From Acidobacteriaceae bacterium (GTDB lineage Bacteria; Acidobacteriota; Terriglobia; Terriglobales; Acidobacteriaceae), in the NCBI GenBank assembly GCA_025361625.1, contig JANYKL010000078.1, positions 1-64,000 of the forward strand: 64,000 nt of DNA, given 5' to 3'. The notes under the pieces are model-generated. The model was not told where the DNA came from and searched no databases. It worked only from the letters and a program-made list of their open reading frames with translations. A program made the translations under genes and the position numbers. Below, one piece after another: positions 44,660-53,335 of the stretch (positions within the stretch are counted from its first letter, which is position 1; every line of letters begins with the position of its first letter).

Positions 44660-45361
44660 GTGAACCCACATCACATTTACGAAATGCTCCACAATCAAGC
44701 GGGAGGCGCTCTCAGTTCGACTCTGGCGCGTCTGGTCTTAGCAACGATCTTGGGCGGACTCATCGGCCTGGAGCGGCAATTGCGGCATAAGCCTGCGGGA
44801 TTGCGCACGAATATGTTTATCTGTTTCGGCGCCGCAATGTTTACGATTCTGTCCAAACAATTGGCCGGCACGGAGTCTGACAGTGCGCGTATTGCTGCTC
44901 AAATCATTCCAGGTATCGGTTTCATCGGCGCCGGCTCTATCTTGCACGCCCGCGCATCGGTGACCGGACTTACCACCGCCGCAACCCTTTTTGTGGTCGC
45001 CTCCATCGGCATGGCTGCTGGCGGCGGCCTTTACCTGATCGCCTGCTGGGCTGCCGCGATGATTTTGGTGTCGCTCGAAGTTCTCGGCCGCATCGAATCA
45101 CGCTTTGCTTTAAAAATGTTTGTCGCGACCTTTCAGGTTACGGGACGAAGCATCGATGGCATGTTGCGCGAAGTCAATCGCGTCCTTGACGGCGAACAGG
45201 TGAAGATGCAAAGCATCCACATTGCTGAAGCGCCGCCAGACTTTCGACTAGTATTTTCGGTGAACTGTGAGCACGAGGAGGGAAGAGTCCTGTCGATCCG
45301 TCTGCGCGAATCGGATGCCTTCGCCAGTGTAACCGCGCTCGGCGCCATTGAACACGAATGA
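44660..45361 (+). CDS. MgtC/SapB-family membrane protein
   Basis: About 233 residues. Helices with the family motif ILGGLIGLERQLRHKPAGL and RTNMFICFGAAMFTILSKQ (about 28-66), then IPGIGFIGAGSIL (about 85-97) and TAATLFVVASIGMAAG, followed by a C-terminal cytoplasmic ACT-like domain. Related to proteins for magnesium-limited growth and acid tolerance. Start GTG 44660 is the best of several weak choices. Its TGA overlaps the ATG of the DapF-like gene (ATGA), indicating cotranslation. Confidence 0.86.
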   Translation: MNPHHIYEMLHNQAGGALSSTLARLVLATILGGLIGLERQLRHKPAGLRTNMFICFGAAMFTILSKQLAGTESDSARIAAQIIPGIGFIGAGSILHARASVTGLTTAATLFVVASIGMAAGGGLYLIACWAAAMILVSLEVLGRIESRFALKMFVATFQVTGRSIDGMLREVNRVLDGEQVKMQSIHIAEAPPDFRLVFSVNCEHEEGRVLSIRLRESDAFASVTALGAIEHE

Positions 45362-46176
45362 GCGTCATCTCTTTCACTAAGGCCACAGCATGCGGTAACA
45401 CTTTTATCCTGATTGACCGCATCGACAGCGATCCCAACAACCCTCCTCAGTCTGACGCGGACCTCTCCTTTTTGAGCCACTGCTTATGCGATCCGCACTT
45501 CGGAGTGGGAGCGGACGGCGTGGAATGGCTTTTCCCGGATACTGAAGCCGACGTGCTCGCTCGACTTTTCAACGCCGACGGCTCAGAGGCGGAAATCTCG
45601 GGCAACGGTACCCGTTGCGTCGCTGCCGAGATTTGTTCTCGCGCGCATTCCGATCGTAGCGAGCGCGAAGTCGTCATCCGGACGGGCGCAGGTATCAAGA
45701 CTTGTCGGCTCACCGCCCGCCGCGGCAATACGTTTGAATTTGAAACCGATATGGGAGTGCCGCAGATCGCGGGCGACCTGCTACTCGAGACAATGTGGGT
45801 GAAAGCCACGGGTATGCAAGTCTCGATGGGGAATCCGCACTACGTAATTTTTGTCGGGAATTTTCGCGACGGTTGGCAAAAAGAGGCGTCGCTCATCGGC
45901 AGCCAGCCCCAGTTTGAGCAGGGAACTAACGTCGAATACGCCACGGTTCGCGGCCCGAATGAAATTGAAATTCGTCTGTTCGAGCGCGGAGTCGGTGAAA
46001 CCCCATCTTCCGGCACCGGGTCCTGCGCAGCGGCCGTCGCAGCCATTGCAACGAATCGCGTCGTGTCTCCCGTAACTGTCATAGCTCCGGGCGGGTCGCA
46101 GACCGTACGTTGGGAGGATCGCGTATATCTAAAAGGTGCCGCCACGATCATCTGCAAGGGCGAATTCTTCATTTAA
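45358..46176 (+). CDS. DapF-like protein with Ser at both catalytic Cys positions
   Basis: 272 residues with the diaminopimelate-epimerase fold: FGVGADGVEWLF, FNADGSEAEISGNGTRCVA (about 64-82), VSMGNPHYVIFVG (about 157-169), EIRLFERGVGETPSSGTGSC (about 204-223) and IAPGG. In DapF the two acid/base cysteines lie in CGNG and CGSG; here both read Ser (SGNG, codon TCG near 45600; SGTG, codon TCC near 46010). Substrate-binding Asn and ER...GE residues are kept. Canonical two-cysteine epimerisation is therefore unlikely. It sits before ldcA and mpl, peptidoglycan-recycling genes that handle diaminopimelate peptides. It may be an altered epimerase, a binding protein, or catalyse another reaction. 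Confidence 0.85.
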   Translation: MSVISFTKATACGNTFILIDRIDSDPNNPPQSDADLSFLSHCLCDPHFGVGADGVEWLFPDTEADVLARLFNADGSEAEISGNGTRCVAAEICSRAHSDRSEREVVIRTGAGIKTCRLTARRGNTFEFETDMGVPQIAGDLLLETMWVKATGMQVSMGNPHYVIFVGNFRDGWQKEASLIGSQPQFEQGTNVEYATVRGPNEIEIRLFERGVGETPSSGTGSCAAAVAAIATNRVVSPVTVIAPGGSQTVRWEDRVYLKGAATIICKGEFFI

Positions 46177-46197
46177 AATGAAACACTTCCGAAAGCG

Positions 46198-47154
46198 ATG
46201 GCCTCTATCCCAACTCGCATAAAACCCCCGTCGTTGCGTCGCGGAGACAAAGTCGCCGTCGTTGCCCCAGCGTCGAACATCAAGCGAGACGCCCTGGAGA
46301 AAGGCTGTTACGGCTTACGGAATCTAGGTTACGAACCGGTTTTCTCTGAATCCATCTTTGATCGCGACCTTTATTTTGCGGGCTCCATTCAACGGCGCGT
46401 ACGTGAATTGGAAGAAATGTTCCTGCGCGAAGACGTGCGAGCAATCATCTGCGCCCGCGGAGGATACGGATCAAACTACCTTTTGCCGGGACTGAGCCCC
46501 GCCGCCCTCAATCTTAAAAAAATCCTTAACCACCCGAAAATCTTTGCCGGGCACAGCGATCTCACCTCCTTGCTCACCACCTTCACCGACGCGCTGAACC
46601 TGGTTACATTTCACACTCCGATGGTGAACAAAGATTTCGCGGCTGAAGATGGAGTCGACCTAGCCTCCTGGCGCAGCGCCGTCGAAGGTTCGAATGAATG
46701 GGAAATTGGCGCGGGTTCGGGTGCGAGGCCGCTGATTCCGGGACAAGCCGAGGGAACTCTCTACGGCGGCTGTCTCTCTATCCTGGTGGCGGGCATGGGC
46801 ACGCACTACGACATTCAAACCGCCGGCACAATTTTGTTCCTCGAAGACGTCGCTGCCAAGCCTTTTCAAATCGATCGCATGCTCATGCAAATGAAATTAG
46901 CGGGTAAATTCAAGGGCGTGCGCGGCATCGTCTTCGGCGAGATGCTCGATTGCGTGCAACATTCCACACAAGACTACACGCTAGAGGAAGTAGTGATGCG
47001 AGTCGTCGGCGACCTCGGCATACCCGTGGCATTTGGACTGCGTTCCGGACACGTTACGCGCGCCAACATCACTTTGCCCTTCGGCGTCAGAGCGCAGCTT
47101 GAGGTCTCCGGCGACGTAAAATTGACAATTCTAGAGGCCGCAACCGCCGGGTAA
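46198..47154 (+). CDS. ldcA: LD-carboxypeptidase (S66 family)
   Basis: Cytosolic peptidase that removes terminal D-alanine from recycled muropeptides (L,D-bond), 318 residues. DKVAVVAPASNIKRDAL (about 17-33), ICARGGYGSNYLLPGL (about 84-99), catalytic Ser in FAGHSDLTSLLT (about 119-130), Glu in TILFLEDVAAKPFQIDRML (about 211-229) and His in FGLRSGHVTRANITLPFG (about 280-297). Lies between the DapF-like gene and mpl, a coherent recycling group. Confidence 0.92.
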   Translation: MASIPTRIKPPSLRRGDKVAVVAPASNIKRDALEKGCYGLRNLGYEPVFSESIFDRDLYFAGSIQRRVRELEEMFLREDVRAIICARGGYGSNYLLPGLSPAALNLKKILNHPKIFAGHSDLTSLLTTFTDALNLVTFHTPMVNKDFAAEDGVDLASWRSAVEGSNEWEIGAGSGARPLIPGQAEGTLYGGCLSILVAGMGTHYDIQTAGTILFLEDVAAKPFQIDRMLMQMKLAGKFKGVRGIVFGEMLDCVQHSTQDYTLEEVVMRVVGDLGIPVAFGLRSGHVTRANITLPFGVRAQLEVSGDVKLTILEAATAG

Positions 47155-47205
47155 CTCAATCTGTATATCCAAACTCGACCAACCAATTAAAATGAACACA
47201 CTTAC

Positions 47206-48675
47206 ATGACAAAGCAGAAGCACGTTCACCTCATCGGCATTTGCGGCACCGCCATGGCATCGCTCGCCGGAATGCTGCAGGAGCGAGGCTATCGCGTTAC
47301 CGGCTCAGATGCAGCTTCGTATCCTCCGATGTCAACATTTCTTGACGCGCTCGGCATCACCGTGGCGCAGCCGTTCTCTGACGCGAACCTCGATCCCCGG
47401 CCAGACTTGGTTGTGATTGGTAACGCACTCTCCCGCGGTAACGTGGAGTTGGAGCGAGTTCTCGACGAGCGGATTCCGTTCTGCTCTATGCCACAGATTT
47501 TGCATGACGAATTCCTGGTCGGGAAAGAAGTGCTTGTAGTCGCCGGAACCCACGGTAAGACGACAACAACCTCCATGCTCGCTTGGATTTTCGAGTCAGC
47601 AGGCATGCGCCCATCCTTCTTGATTGGCGGCATTGCAGAAAACTTCGGACGCAGTTTCGGCTTGGGCGACGGCAAGCATTTTATTTTGGAGGGGGACGAG
47701 TACGACACCGCCTTCTTCGACAAAGGACCAAAGTTTCTCCACTACTTTCCCGACAAATTGGTTCTCACCTCGGTCGAATTCGATCACGCCGATATTTATA
47801 AAGATCTCGACGCCGTAGAGACTGCGTTCAAGCGACTGGTGAATCTCGTGCCTCGGCGCGGACGCATCATCGCCTTCGATTCCTCCCAGCCTGCAAACCA
47901 AAATATCGATCGTTGCCTAGCCAAGGCATTCTGCCCGGTCGAGCGCTATGGTCCGGCAGATCAAGCGAAGAACGGCTCCGGTTGGAGAATCACGAACCTA
48001 AAGTTAGAGGAGAGCAAGACGTCGTGGTCAGTGCTACGTGACGGCAGGCCTTGGGCAGACTTTGAGTTTCCGTTGGGGGGCGAGTACAACGTTTGGAACG
48101 CAACTGCCGCCGCCGCGATGGCGAGTCATTGCGGAATTCCTGAAGAGGCGATTGCACAGGCACTCAAGTCATTTCGCAGCGTCAAGCGCCGCCTCGAAGT
48201 GAAGGCCGAGGTCAATGGCATCACCATCATCGACGACTTTGCCCATCATCCCACGGCCATAGAGCAAACCATCAACGCCTTGCGAGCGCGCTATCCGAAA
48301 TCGCGCCTGTGGGTCATTCTCGAGCCGCGCTCGAATACGCTTCGCCGAAATGTCCTGCAAGATGCGCTTGCGAATAGCCTCTCGCTTGCCGATCAGGTCA
48401 TCGTCGCTGCGATCTTCAAATCCGAAGCCATCCCTGAAGCTGAACGGCTTGATCTGGAACGGGTTGTGAGCGATATCCAGAAACGCGGCAAGCAGGCCCG
48501 CATTCTCGCCGACGCCGATTCCATTGTCGCAACGATCGCGCCGGAATTACGCGACCGCGATGTGGTTGCCATCTTATCCAATGGCGGATTCCGCGGCATT
48601 TATGAGAAGCTACCCCAACGATTGCGCTCGCTCGGGAGCAAGGCAAAAGAATCGGCACAGAAGAGTTCCGGATAA
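47206..48675 (+). CDS. mpl: UDP-MurNAc:L-Ala-gamma-D-Glu-meso-DAP ligase
   Basis: Mur-ligase-family enzyme reusing tripeptide from degraded peptidoglycan; 489 residues. The N-terminal HLIGICGTAMASLAGML (about 8-24), the ATP P-loop VVAGTHGKTTTTSMLAWI (about 111-128), GGIAENFGRSFGLGDGKHFI, ILEGDEYDTAFFDKGPKFLH (about 160-179), FDHADIY and the C-terminal IIDDFAHHPTAIEQTINAL (about 342-360) with EPRSNT are typical of Mpl instead of MurC. It closes the recycling set. Downstream, a repeat-filled 96-bp gap precedes plsC. Confidence 0.93.
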   Translation: MTKQKHVHLIGICGTAMASLAGMLQERGYRVTGSDAASYPPMSTFLDALGITVAQPFSDANLDPRPDLVVIGNALSRGNVELERVLDERIPFCSMPQILHDEFLVGKEVLVVAGTHGKTTTTSMLAWIFESAGMRPSFLIGGIAENFGRSFGLGDGKHFILEGDEYDTAFFDKGPKFLHYFPDKLVLTSVEFDHADIYKDLDAVETAFKRLVNLVPRRGRIIAFDSSQPANQNIDRCLAKAFCPVERYGPADQAKNGSGWRITNLKLEESKTSWSVLRDGRPWADFEFPLGGEYNVWNATAAAAMASHCGIPEEAIAQALKSFRSVKRRLEVKAEVNGITIIDDFAHHPTAIEQTINALRARYPKSRLWVILEPRSNTLRRNVLQDALANSLSLADQVIVAAIFKSEAIPEAERLDLERVVSDIQKRGKQARILADADSIVATIAPELRDRDVVAILSNGGFRGIYEKLPQRLRSLGSKAKESAQKSSG

Positions 48676-48695
48676 GTCAGCGTGGCTTTTTCAAG

Positions 48696-48745
48696 CGCGC
48701 ATTCTATCCGCGCTCTATCAATCACGGTTCTATCCGCGTTTTACC
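48696..48745 (+). repeat. Degenerate CGCG-TTCTATC repeats after mpl
   Basis: Imperfect units CGCGCATTCTATC, CGCGCTCTATCAATC, ACGGTTCTATC and CGCGTTTTACC follow one another 20 bp after the mpl stop. Confidence 0.55.
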
Positions 48746-48771
48746 AAAACAGGCTTGGGGTGAATTTCTAG

Positions 48772-49479
48772 GTGTTCCGCACCATACTCATGCTGCTGCT
48801 CTGGGCTGCCGCCCTGCCATTCGCGGCCGTCTTCGGCATTCCCTGGACTTATCTCACCAAAGACATCACCTTCCTCTATCGCAGCTGCATGCTCGCCGCC
48901 TACGCCGGAGTACGACTCGCAGGGATCAGAATAAAAACCATTGGCCTCGAAAAAATTGATCCGGCGCGAACTTACATTTTCATGTCGAATCACATCTCAA
49001 ACCTCGATCCTCCCGTCACCCTGCCCCTCATCCCTCGCCGCACCTCGGTGATGGTGAAAAAAGAATTATTTAAAGTTCCAATTCTTGGCCCCATCATGAG
49101 AATCGGCTCCCTTGTCCCGGTTGATCGCGGTAACCGCGATGCCGGAGTTTCGGCCGTGCGTGAGGCTGTAAAGACCATCAGCGGGGGATTGAATATGACG
49201 ATCTACGTGGAGGGCAAGCGATCCTTCGATGGCAAAATGTTGCCCTTCAAAAAAGGCCCCTTTTACCTCGCGGAAGAATGTAAAGTCCCAGTCGTCCCCA
49301 TCACAATCTCCGGAACTCAGGTCGCCATGCCGAAAGCGCGTTTCTCCATTCGCCCCGGGTTAGTGACGGTACAGTTTCATGATCCGATCGAACCCGTCGA
49401 CTTTGGCGATCGCGACTGCTTGATGGCGAAGGTGCGTGCGTCGATCAACGCTGGATTGCCCCACGACTTGAGAGACTGA
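48772..49479 (+). CDS. plsC: 1-acyl-sn-glycerol-3-phosphate acyltransferase
   Basis: Membrane acyltransferase making phosphatidic acid, 235 residues. An N-terminal hydrophobic helix (ILMLLLWAAALPFAAVFGIP), the HX4D motif as NHISNLDPP (about 73-81), VKKELFKVPILGPIMRIGSL (about 94-113), EGKRSFDG (about 143-150, where most relatives have EGTRS) and VPVVPITISGT are present. GTG start at 48772. The last five codons lie in the first unit of an 18-bp tandem repeat. Confidence 0.9.
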   Translation: MFRTILMLLLWAAALPFAAVFGIPWTYLTKDITFLYRSCMLAAYAGVRLAGIRIKTIGLEKIDPARTYIFMSNHISNLDPPVTLPLIPRRTSVMVKKELFKVPILGPIMRIGSLVPVDRGNRDAGVSAVREAVKTISGGLNMTIYVEGKRSFDGKMLPFKKGPFYLAEECKVPVVPITISGTQVAMPKARFSIRPGLVTVQFHDPIEPVDFGDRDCLMAKVRASINAGLPHDLRD

Positions 49480-49536
49480 TCGGACTTGAGAGACTAATCG
49501 GGCTCGAGAGACTAATCGCGACTTGAAGACTAATCA
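49465..49536 (+). repeat. Four tandem 18-bp repeats spanning the plsC stop
   Basis: Units GACTTGAGAGACTGATCG (49465), GACTTGAGAGACTAATCG (49483), GGCTCGAGAGACTAATCG (49501) and CGACTTGAAGACTAATCA (49519) are head to tail. The first contains the plsC stop codon; later copies carry TAA where the first has TGA. Confidence 0.85.
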
Positions 49537-49583
49537 GCCTCCGCTTTCGCGAAAGACCTTCCGCCTTAAGCCATGACCCCTGG

Positions 49584-50618
49584 CTAAACCTGGTCTGCTT
49601 CCTGACTGCGTTCCGTCAATTTTCTTACTGCTTTTGCAATCTCGGGAAGCTTGGCATAGGCCGCGCAACATTTCAGCCATAAGCGATGATCAATCGCGGG
49701 AGCCCCGCTGACCATCGCTCCCGGCGCTACATCATGCGGAATGCCGCTCTGGGCGATCGCCACCGCTCCGTCCCCAATCCTGACGTGCCCAGAGACACCG
49801 ACCTGCCCCAAAAGAATGACGTGATTGCCTACATCCGTCGTGCCCGCGAGGCCGACCTGCGCGCAAAGAAGGGTATCGTGCCCGATAGTGCAGCTGTGCC
49901 CGACGTGGACCAGGTTATCGACCTTGGAACCACGACCGATGCTGGTCTCCCCGATGCTGGCGCGGTCAATGCAGGCGTTCGCTTGAATTTCTACGTCGCC
50001 ATCAATGACGACATTTCCTGATTGCACGATCTTGTGCCAGCGATTTCCACCTTGTTCATCTTTATATTGCGCAAAGCCAAACCCGTCCGAGCCGACGACC
50101 GCTCCGTTCTGCAGCCGAACGTTATCGCCTAATTCGCAAAACTCGCGCACTACGCCGTGCGCATGGCAGAAGAAGTTATTTCCGATCCTTGCTCCGCGAT
50201 AAATGACTGTGTGGGCCAGCATCACAGCGTCGTCCCCAATCACGGCATCCTCGTCGATCACTACATAAGGGCCGAGGTGCGCGTTCTTCCCCAGCTTCGC
50301 TGATTTGTGAACGACTGCCGTCGGGTGAATGCCAAACGCATAATCTGGCGGCTGATAAAAAAGTTCAATCGCTTTCGCCCATGCGAGATAAGGATTCTTG
50401 CTGCGCAGCATCCCGGCTGAAATCGAAGGAAAATTTTCGGCCACGATCACAGCCGTCGCTTTCGTGGACCTCGCTGCGACGTTGTATTTCGGATTGGACA
50501 CGAAGGTCAATTGCCCAGAGGCAGCTTGTTCAATACCGGCCACTCCGGTAATTTCCGCGTCAGGGGATGCGTTTTCTAAGCGAGCGTCAAGCGCTTTGGC
50601 AATGTCAGATAGTTTCAT
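49584..50618 (-). CDS. lpxD: UDP-3-O-acylglucosamine N-acyltransferase
   Basis: Third enzyme of lipid A synthesis, 344 residues, supporting a Gram-negative envelope. An N-terminal uridine-binding domain (DAEITGVAGIEQAASGQLTF, about 19-38; KNPYLAWAKAIELFY) leads to a left-handed beta-helix of hexapeptide repeats (about 95-310) with the catalytic histidine in FFCHAHGVVREF (or nearby GFGFAQYKDEQGGNRWHKI). The C-terminus is a helical extension ending ERSQEADQV. Convergent with plsC; no other lpx genes are in the window. Confidence 0.94.
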   Translation of the reverse strand: MKLSDIAKALDARLENASPDAEITGVAGIEQAASGQLTFVSNPKYNVAARSTKATAVIVAENFPSISAGMLRSKNPYLAWAKAIELFYQPPDYAFGIHPTAVVHKSAKLGKNAHLGPYVVIDEDAVIGDDAVMLAHTVIYRGARIGNNFFCHAHGVVREFCELGDNVRLQNGAVVGSDGFGFAQYKDEQGGNRWHKIVQSGNVVIDGDVEIQANACIDRASIGETSIGRGSKVDNLVHVGHSCTIGHDTLLCAQVGLAGTTDVGNHVILLGQVGVSGHVRIGDGAVAIAQSGIPHDVAPGAMVSGAPAIDHRLWLKCCAAYAKLPEIAKAVRKLTERSQEADQV

Positions 50619-50704
50619 GGCAGTCTCGTCGAGATTGTAGCGGAAGCTACGAGTGCAAATCCGATGCGCGCGGGTCGCGCTGCAATCAGTCTGACCGAAC
50701 TCAA

Positions 50705-50758
50705 GTGCTCGAACTTCTAGTGGCTCGAACTATTGCCCGAACTACTGCTCGAACAATG
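50705..50758 (-). repeat. Degenerate GCTCGAACT tandem repeats
   Basis: GTGCTCGAACTTCTA, GTGGCTCGAACTATT, GCCCGAACTACT and GCTCGAACAATG are adjacent. They include the last codons and stop of the minus-strand gene at 50742, so its C-terminal FEQ is repeat-derived. Confidence 0.7.
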
Positions 50759-51221
50759 TGACTTGGCGGGTGTCAGGTTGTCCGCCTCTTCGACGGCGGT
50801 TCGCTGCTCCGATCACGGCTATGACCACCAGGGAAGATAACGCGTCGCGGGGAACGAAAACGCGCTGGGCGTTCGAGCGCAGGTCAGGCGGGTTCATCAA
50901 AAAACCTTCATCTGGATTTTGTGTGAGATCGTTTGGCAGAATGCCTTCGATCACGTCACTGTCTTTAAATTTCAAACGGACCCATAGGCCTTCCGTTCGA
51001 GGCCGGGTGGTAAAAGTCTTCCGCGTCATCAACTCGCCATCTGAAAACTCACGCACAAAATAGACCGCTTTGATCTCATGCAGGTCGATTCCGACTACGT
51101 TTCCCGATGTGCTGAGCAACTCAAGTTTGCCTTCGACCACAAAATTAGAAGGAGACACGAAGCCGCTGATCGAGTCGCGGTCGTGTTTCCGTACAATCAC
51201 TTTTTTGTGCGTAGAAGGCAT
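50742..51221 (-). CDS. Conserved hypothetical protein
   Basis: 159 residues, beta-rich: VIVRKHDRDSISGFVSPSNF (about 8-27), KLELLSTSGNVVGIDLHEIK, AVYFVREFSDGE and GLWVRLKFKDSDVIEGILPN (about 77-96). The pattern of short strands with a central KAVYFVR segment resembles small acidobacterial proteins of unknown role, possibly PilZ- or Sm-fold-like. I do not assign a function. Intact ATG start. The downstream part (RRRRGGQPDTRQ) is basic. Confidence 0.72.
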   Translation of the reverse strand: MPSTHKKVIVRKHDRDSISGFVSPSNFVVEGKLELLSTSGNVVGIDLHEIKAVYFVREFSDGELMTRKTFTTRPRTEGLWVRLKFKDSDVIEGILPNDLTQNPDEGFLMNPPDLRSNAQRVFVPRDALSSLVVIAVIGAANRRRRGGQPDTRQVTLFEQ

Positions 51222-51326
51222 GATCTCCGCTTGGATTCTCGCACTTTCCGCGCAAATTCAACCGGAATTAGCACCATTTGCGTCGGGACAGTAGCCAAAC
51301 GGTAAACCTTGTGGTATTTTCTCTTG

Positions 51327-51356
51327 TTTACTAAAAGTGGGTTTTTACGATATAAG
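51327..51356 (+). promoter_or_regulatory. Possible promoter of the nucleotidyltransferase gene
   Basis: TTTACT (51327-51332) and TATAAG (51351-51356) are 18 bp apart, 120 bp before the gene. Weak on the -35 side. Confidence 0.35.
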
Positions 51357-51419
51357 TCTAATGGCTAGAGGGAGTTAGATTCATTAGGCGACCGGCAACT
51401 ACAGTTCCGGTCCCCTCCC

Positions 51420-51439
51420 TGTGGAAAATCTGTGGATAA
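51420..51439 (+). promoter_or_regulatory. Two DnaA-box-like sites
   Basis: TGTGGAAAA (51420-51428) and TGTGGATAA (51431-51439) are head to tail with 2 bp between. The second is a perfect DnaA box (reverse complement TTATCCACA); the first is a one-mismatch form. They lie between the promoter and start codon of the downstream gene. Confidence 0.5.
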
Positions 51440-51475
51440 CGCCTCGGACCAGCATCCGCAGGCGGCTAGGAAGGC

Positions 51476-53179
51476 ATGGCCGATTACATATATACGCTGG
51501 AAACCCGGCTTTCGCCGGATCAGCAAAAAGCGGTAAACCTCGTCCAGGACGCCTCTAAGGCGGCGGGACTGAACCTCTATCTCACCGGCGGCGCCGTCCG
51601 CGACATCATTACTGGTTTGCCCATTCGCGACCTCGACTTCACCGTCCAGGGCAATGCACTCAAGTTGCAAAAGGATCTGGAGCGCGCTGGGGCAGAGATT
51701 GGCCATATCGACAACGATCTGCGATCGCTGCTCCTCACGCTGCCCGGAGGCGTGCGCGCCGAGATCGCTATGGCCCGCTCCGAGCAGTACGACAAGCCCG
51801 GCAAGGCCCCGCAGATTTCTCCCGCAACGATTATTGACGATTTGCGCCGCCGCGATTTCACCATTAATGCCATGGCGCTTTCTCTCAATGAAGGGTCGCG
51901 TGGATTGCTCATGGATCCCTTCAACGGTGCCGCCGACATCGAAGCGAAAGTCATCCGCGTATTGCATAATTACGCATTTCTTGAAGAGCCATCGCGCCTG
52001 ATTCGTGCCACGCGCTTCAGCACCCGCTTTCACTGGCCGCTCGAAGAGAGAACCCAGACGCGCTATCAGTCGGGAAAAGAAAATACCTATATCGAGCACA
52101 TCCGCAGCGCCGCGATTGGCTACGAAATCGAGCAAATTGCCTACGAGGATGACGCCCTCGGAGTGCTGAAGGCCTACGAAAAAGAGGGCTGGCTTGAAGT
52201 TTTAAATCCGCACTGGAGCTCCGCCAAAGTCGATACCGCGTCCCTTGCGGCGCTGGCAAAGGCGCGGCAACAAATGAACGAGCTTGGGTATATGCCCGAC
52301 CCCGCGCCGGCGGTCTTGCATTTCCTGACCGCGCGCCTGGGCGATAAAGACGTAGCCGATTTGCGGCGTGCGATCCCACGCAAAGATCTCGTTGAATCCT
52401 GGAAAGAATTAGAGGCGGATGCGAAAAGCCTGTCGAAGCGATTGATGGGCAAAGAAGCTTCGACCCCCTCGCGTACCTGGCAGCTCTTGTCCGCATCCCG
52501 CCCGGAGCTGATTTTATTTCTCTCCATTACGGCGCGGCAGCAGAGCGTGTCGCAGAAAATAAAAAACTTTTTCACCAAGTGGCGGCAGGTGCAGCAGAAA
52601 GTTCCACTGCCTGAAATGACGGAGTTGCACATCACCCCGCAATTCCCCGCATACCAGAAAATTGCGAACGACGTGTTCCTGCTGCTCTTGGATGGCAAGT
52701 TACGTTCGCGAACCGAAACGCTGAAATATCTGAAGCCTCTCGCGCCGCCACCACCGCCTCCACCGCCGCCGGCGCCGGCGAAACGAGGTCGCGGGGCTAA
52801 AGCCGCCGCCGCTGCTGCCGCCGGAGCAGCCCCCGTAAAAGCTGGGAAGGGAAAGAAAAAAGCATTAGAAGCACCCGCCATGGCAGCGCCCGCCGCTACC
52901 ACGACTGGAAAGCCGGGAAAGAACCTCGCGCCCGCTAAATCGCAGCCGAATGCCGCGTCGAAAGAGCTGCCAGGTAAGCCGCAGCAAAAAGAACCTTCGT
53001 CGCAGGCTGGTAAGAAAGTAACCAAGCCTGCGCCTGCCCAACCGAAAGGGGTCGGTAAGGCCAAGAAGCCCTCCAGCCCCGCGAAGCCAAAGGCGAAGCA
53101 AAACGCGAAGACGCCCGTCAAGCAAAAGGCCAAGCAAACGATGAAGCCAAACGTGAAGCAAAAAAAGAAAGGCAAATAA
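51476..53179 (+). CDS. Poly(A) polymerase/CCA-adding-enzyme-like protein with low-complexity tail
   Basis: Class II nucleotidyltransferase of 567 residues. LYLTGGAVRDIITGLPIRDL (about 34-53) with the metal Asp pair in DLDF, IIDDLRRRDFTINAMALSL (about 121-139) and LEEPSRLIRATRF identify the head. An RNA-binding helical region follows to about 420. After this is a Pro10 run (about 423-434) and about 130 residues rich in Lys, Ala and Pro (for example VKQKAKQTMKPNVKQKKKGK), like histone H1 tails; it could bind RNA or DNA. CCA versus poly(A) activity cannot be told by eye. ATG 51476 with AGGAAGG upstream. Confidence 0.87.
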   Translation: MADYIYTLETRLSPDQQKAVNLVQDASKAAGLNLYLTGGAVRDIITGLPIRDLDFTVQGNALKLQKDLERAGAEIGHIDNDLRSLLLTLPGGVRAEIAMARSEQYDKPGKAPQISPATIIDDLRRRDFTINAMALSLNEGSRGLLMDPFNGAADIEAKVIRVLHNYAFLEEPSRLIRATRFSTRFHWPLEERTQTRYQSGKENTYIEHIRSAAIGYEIEQIAYEDDALGVLKAYEKEGWLEVLNPHWSSAKVDTASLAALAKARQQMNELGYMPDPAPAVLHFLTARLGDKDVADLRRAIPRKDLVESWKELEADAKSLSKRLMGKEASTPSRTWQLLSASRPELILFLSITARQQSVSQKIKNFFTKWRQVQQKVPLPEMTELHITPQFPAYQKIANDVFLLLLDGKLRSRTETLKYLKPLAPPPPPPPPPAPAKRGRGAKAAAAAAAGAAPVKAGKGKKKALEAPAMAAPAATTTGKPGKNLAPAKSQPNAASKELPGKPQQKEPSSQAGKKVTKPAPAQPKGVGKAKKPSSPAKPKAKQNAKTPVKQKAKQTMKPNVKQKKKGK

Positions 53180-53335
53180 GTTCGCCGCCTGCGGCCAGCA
53201 CATGTCTTTGATCGCGCTGTGGGTTAGGCCGCGAGCAGTGATTAATGGGCCAAGCGTCCTGATTCAGTTTCTCGGGACCCTGTTGTTGGGATCTTCCCTC
53301 AGTTCACCCTCGTTGAAGGCGCCCCTTGCTCTCAA

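Noticed and set aside
52174..53175. 333-codon minus-strand frame opposite the nucleotidyltransferase
   Set aside because: Its Phe/Gly/Cys-rich composition is the mirror of the Lys/Ala/Pro tail on the other strand.
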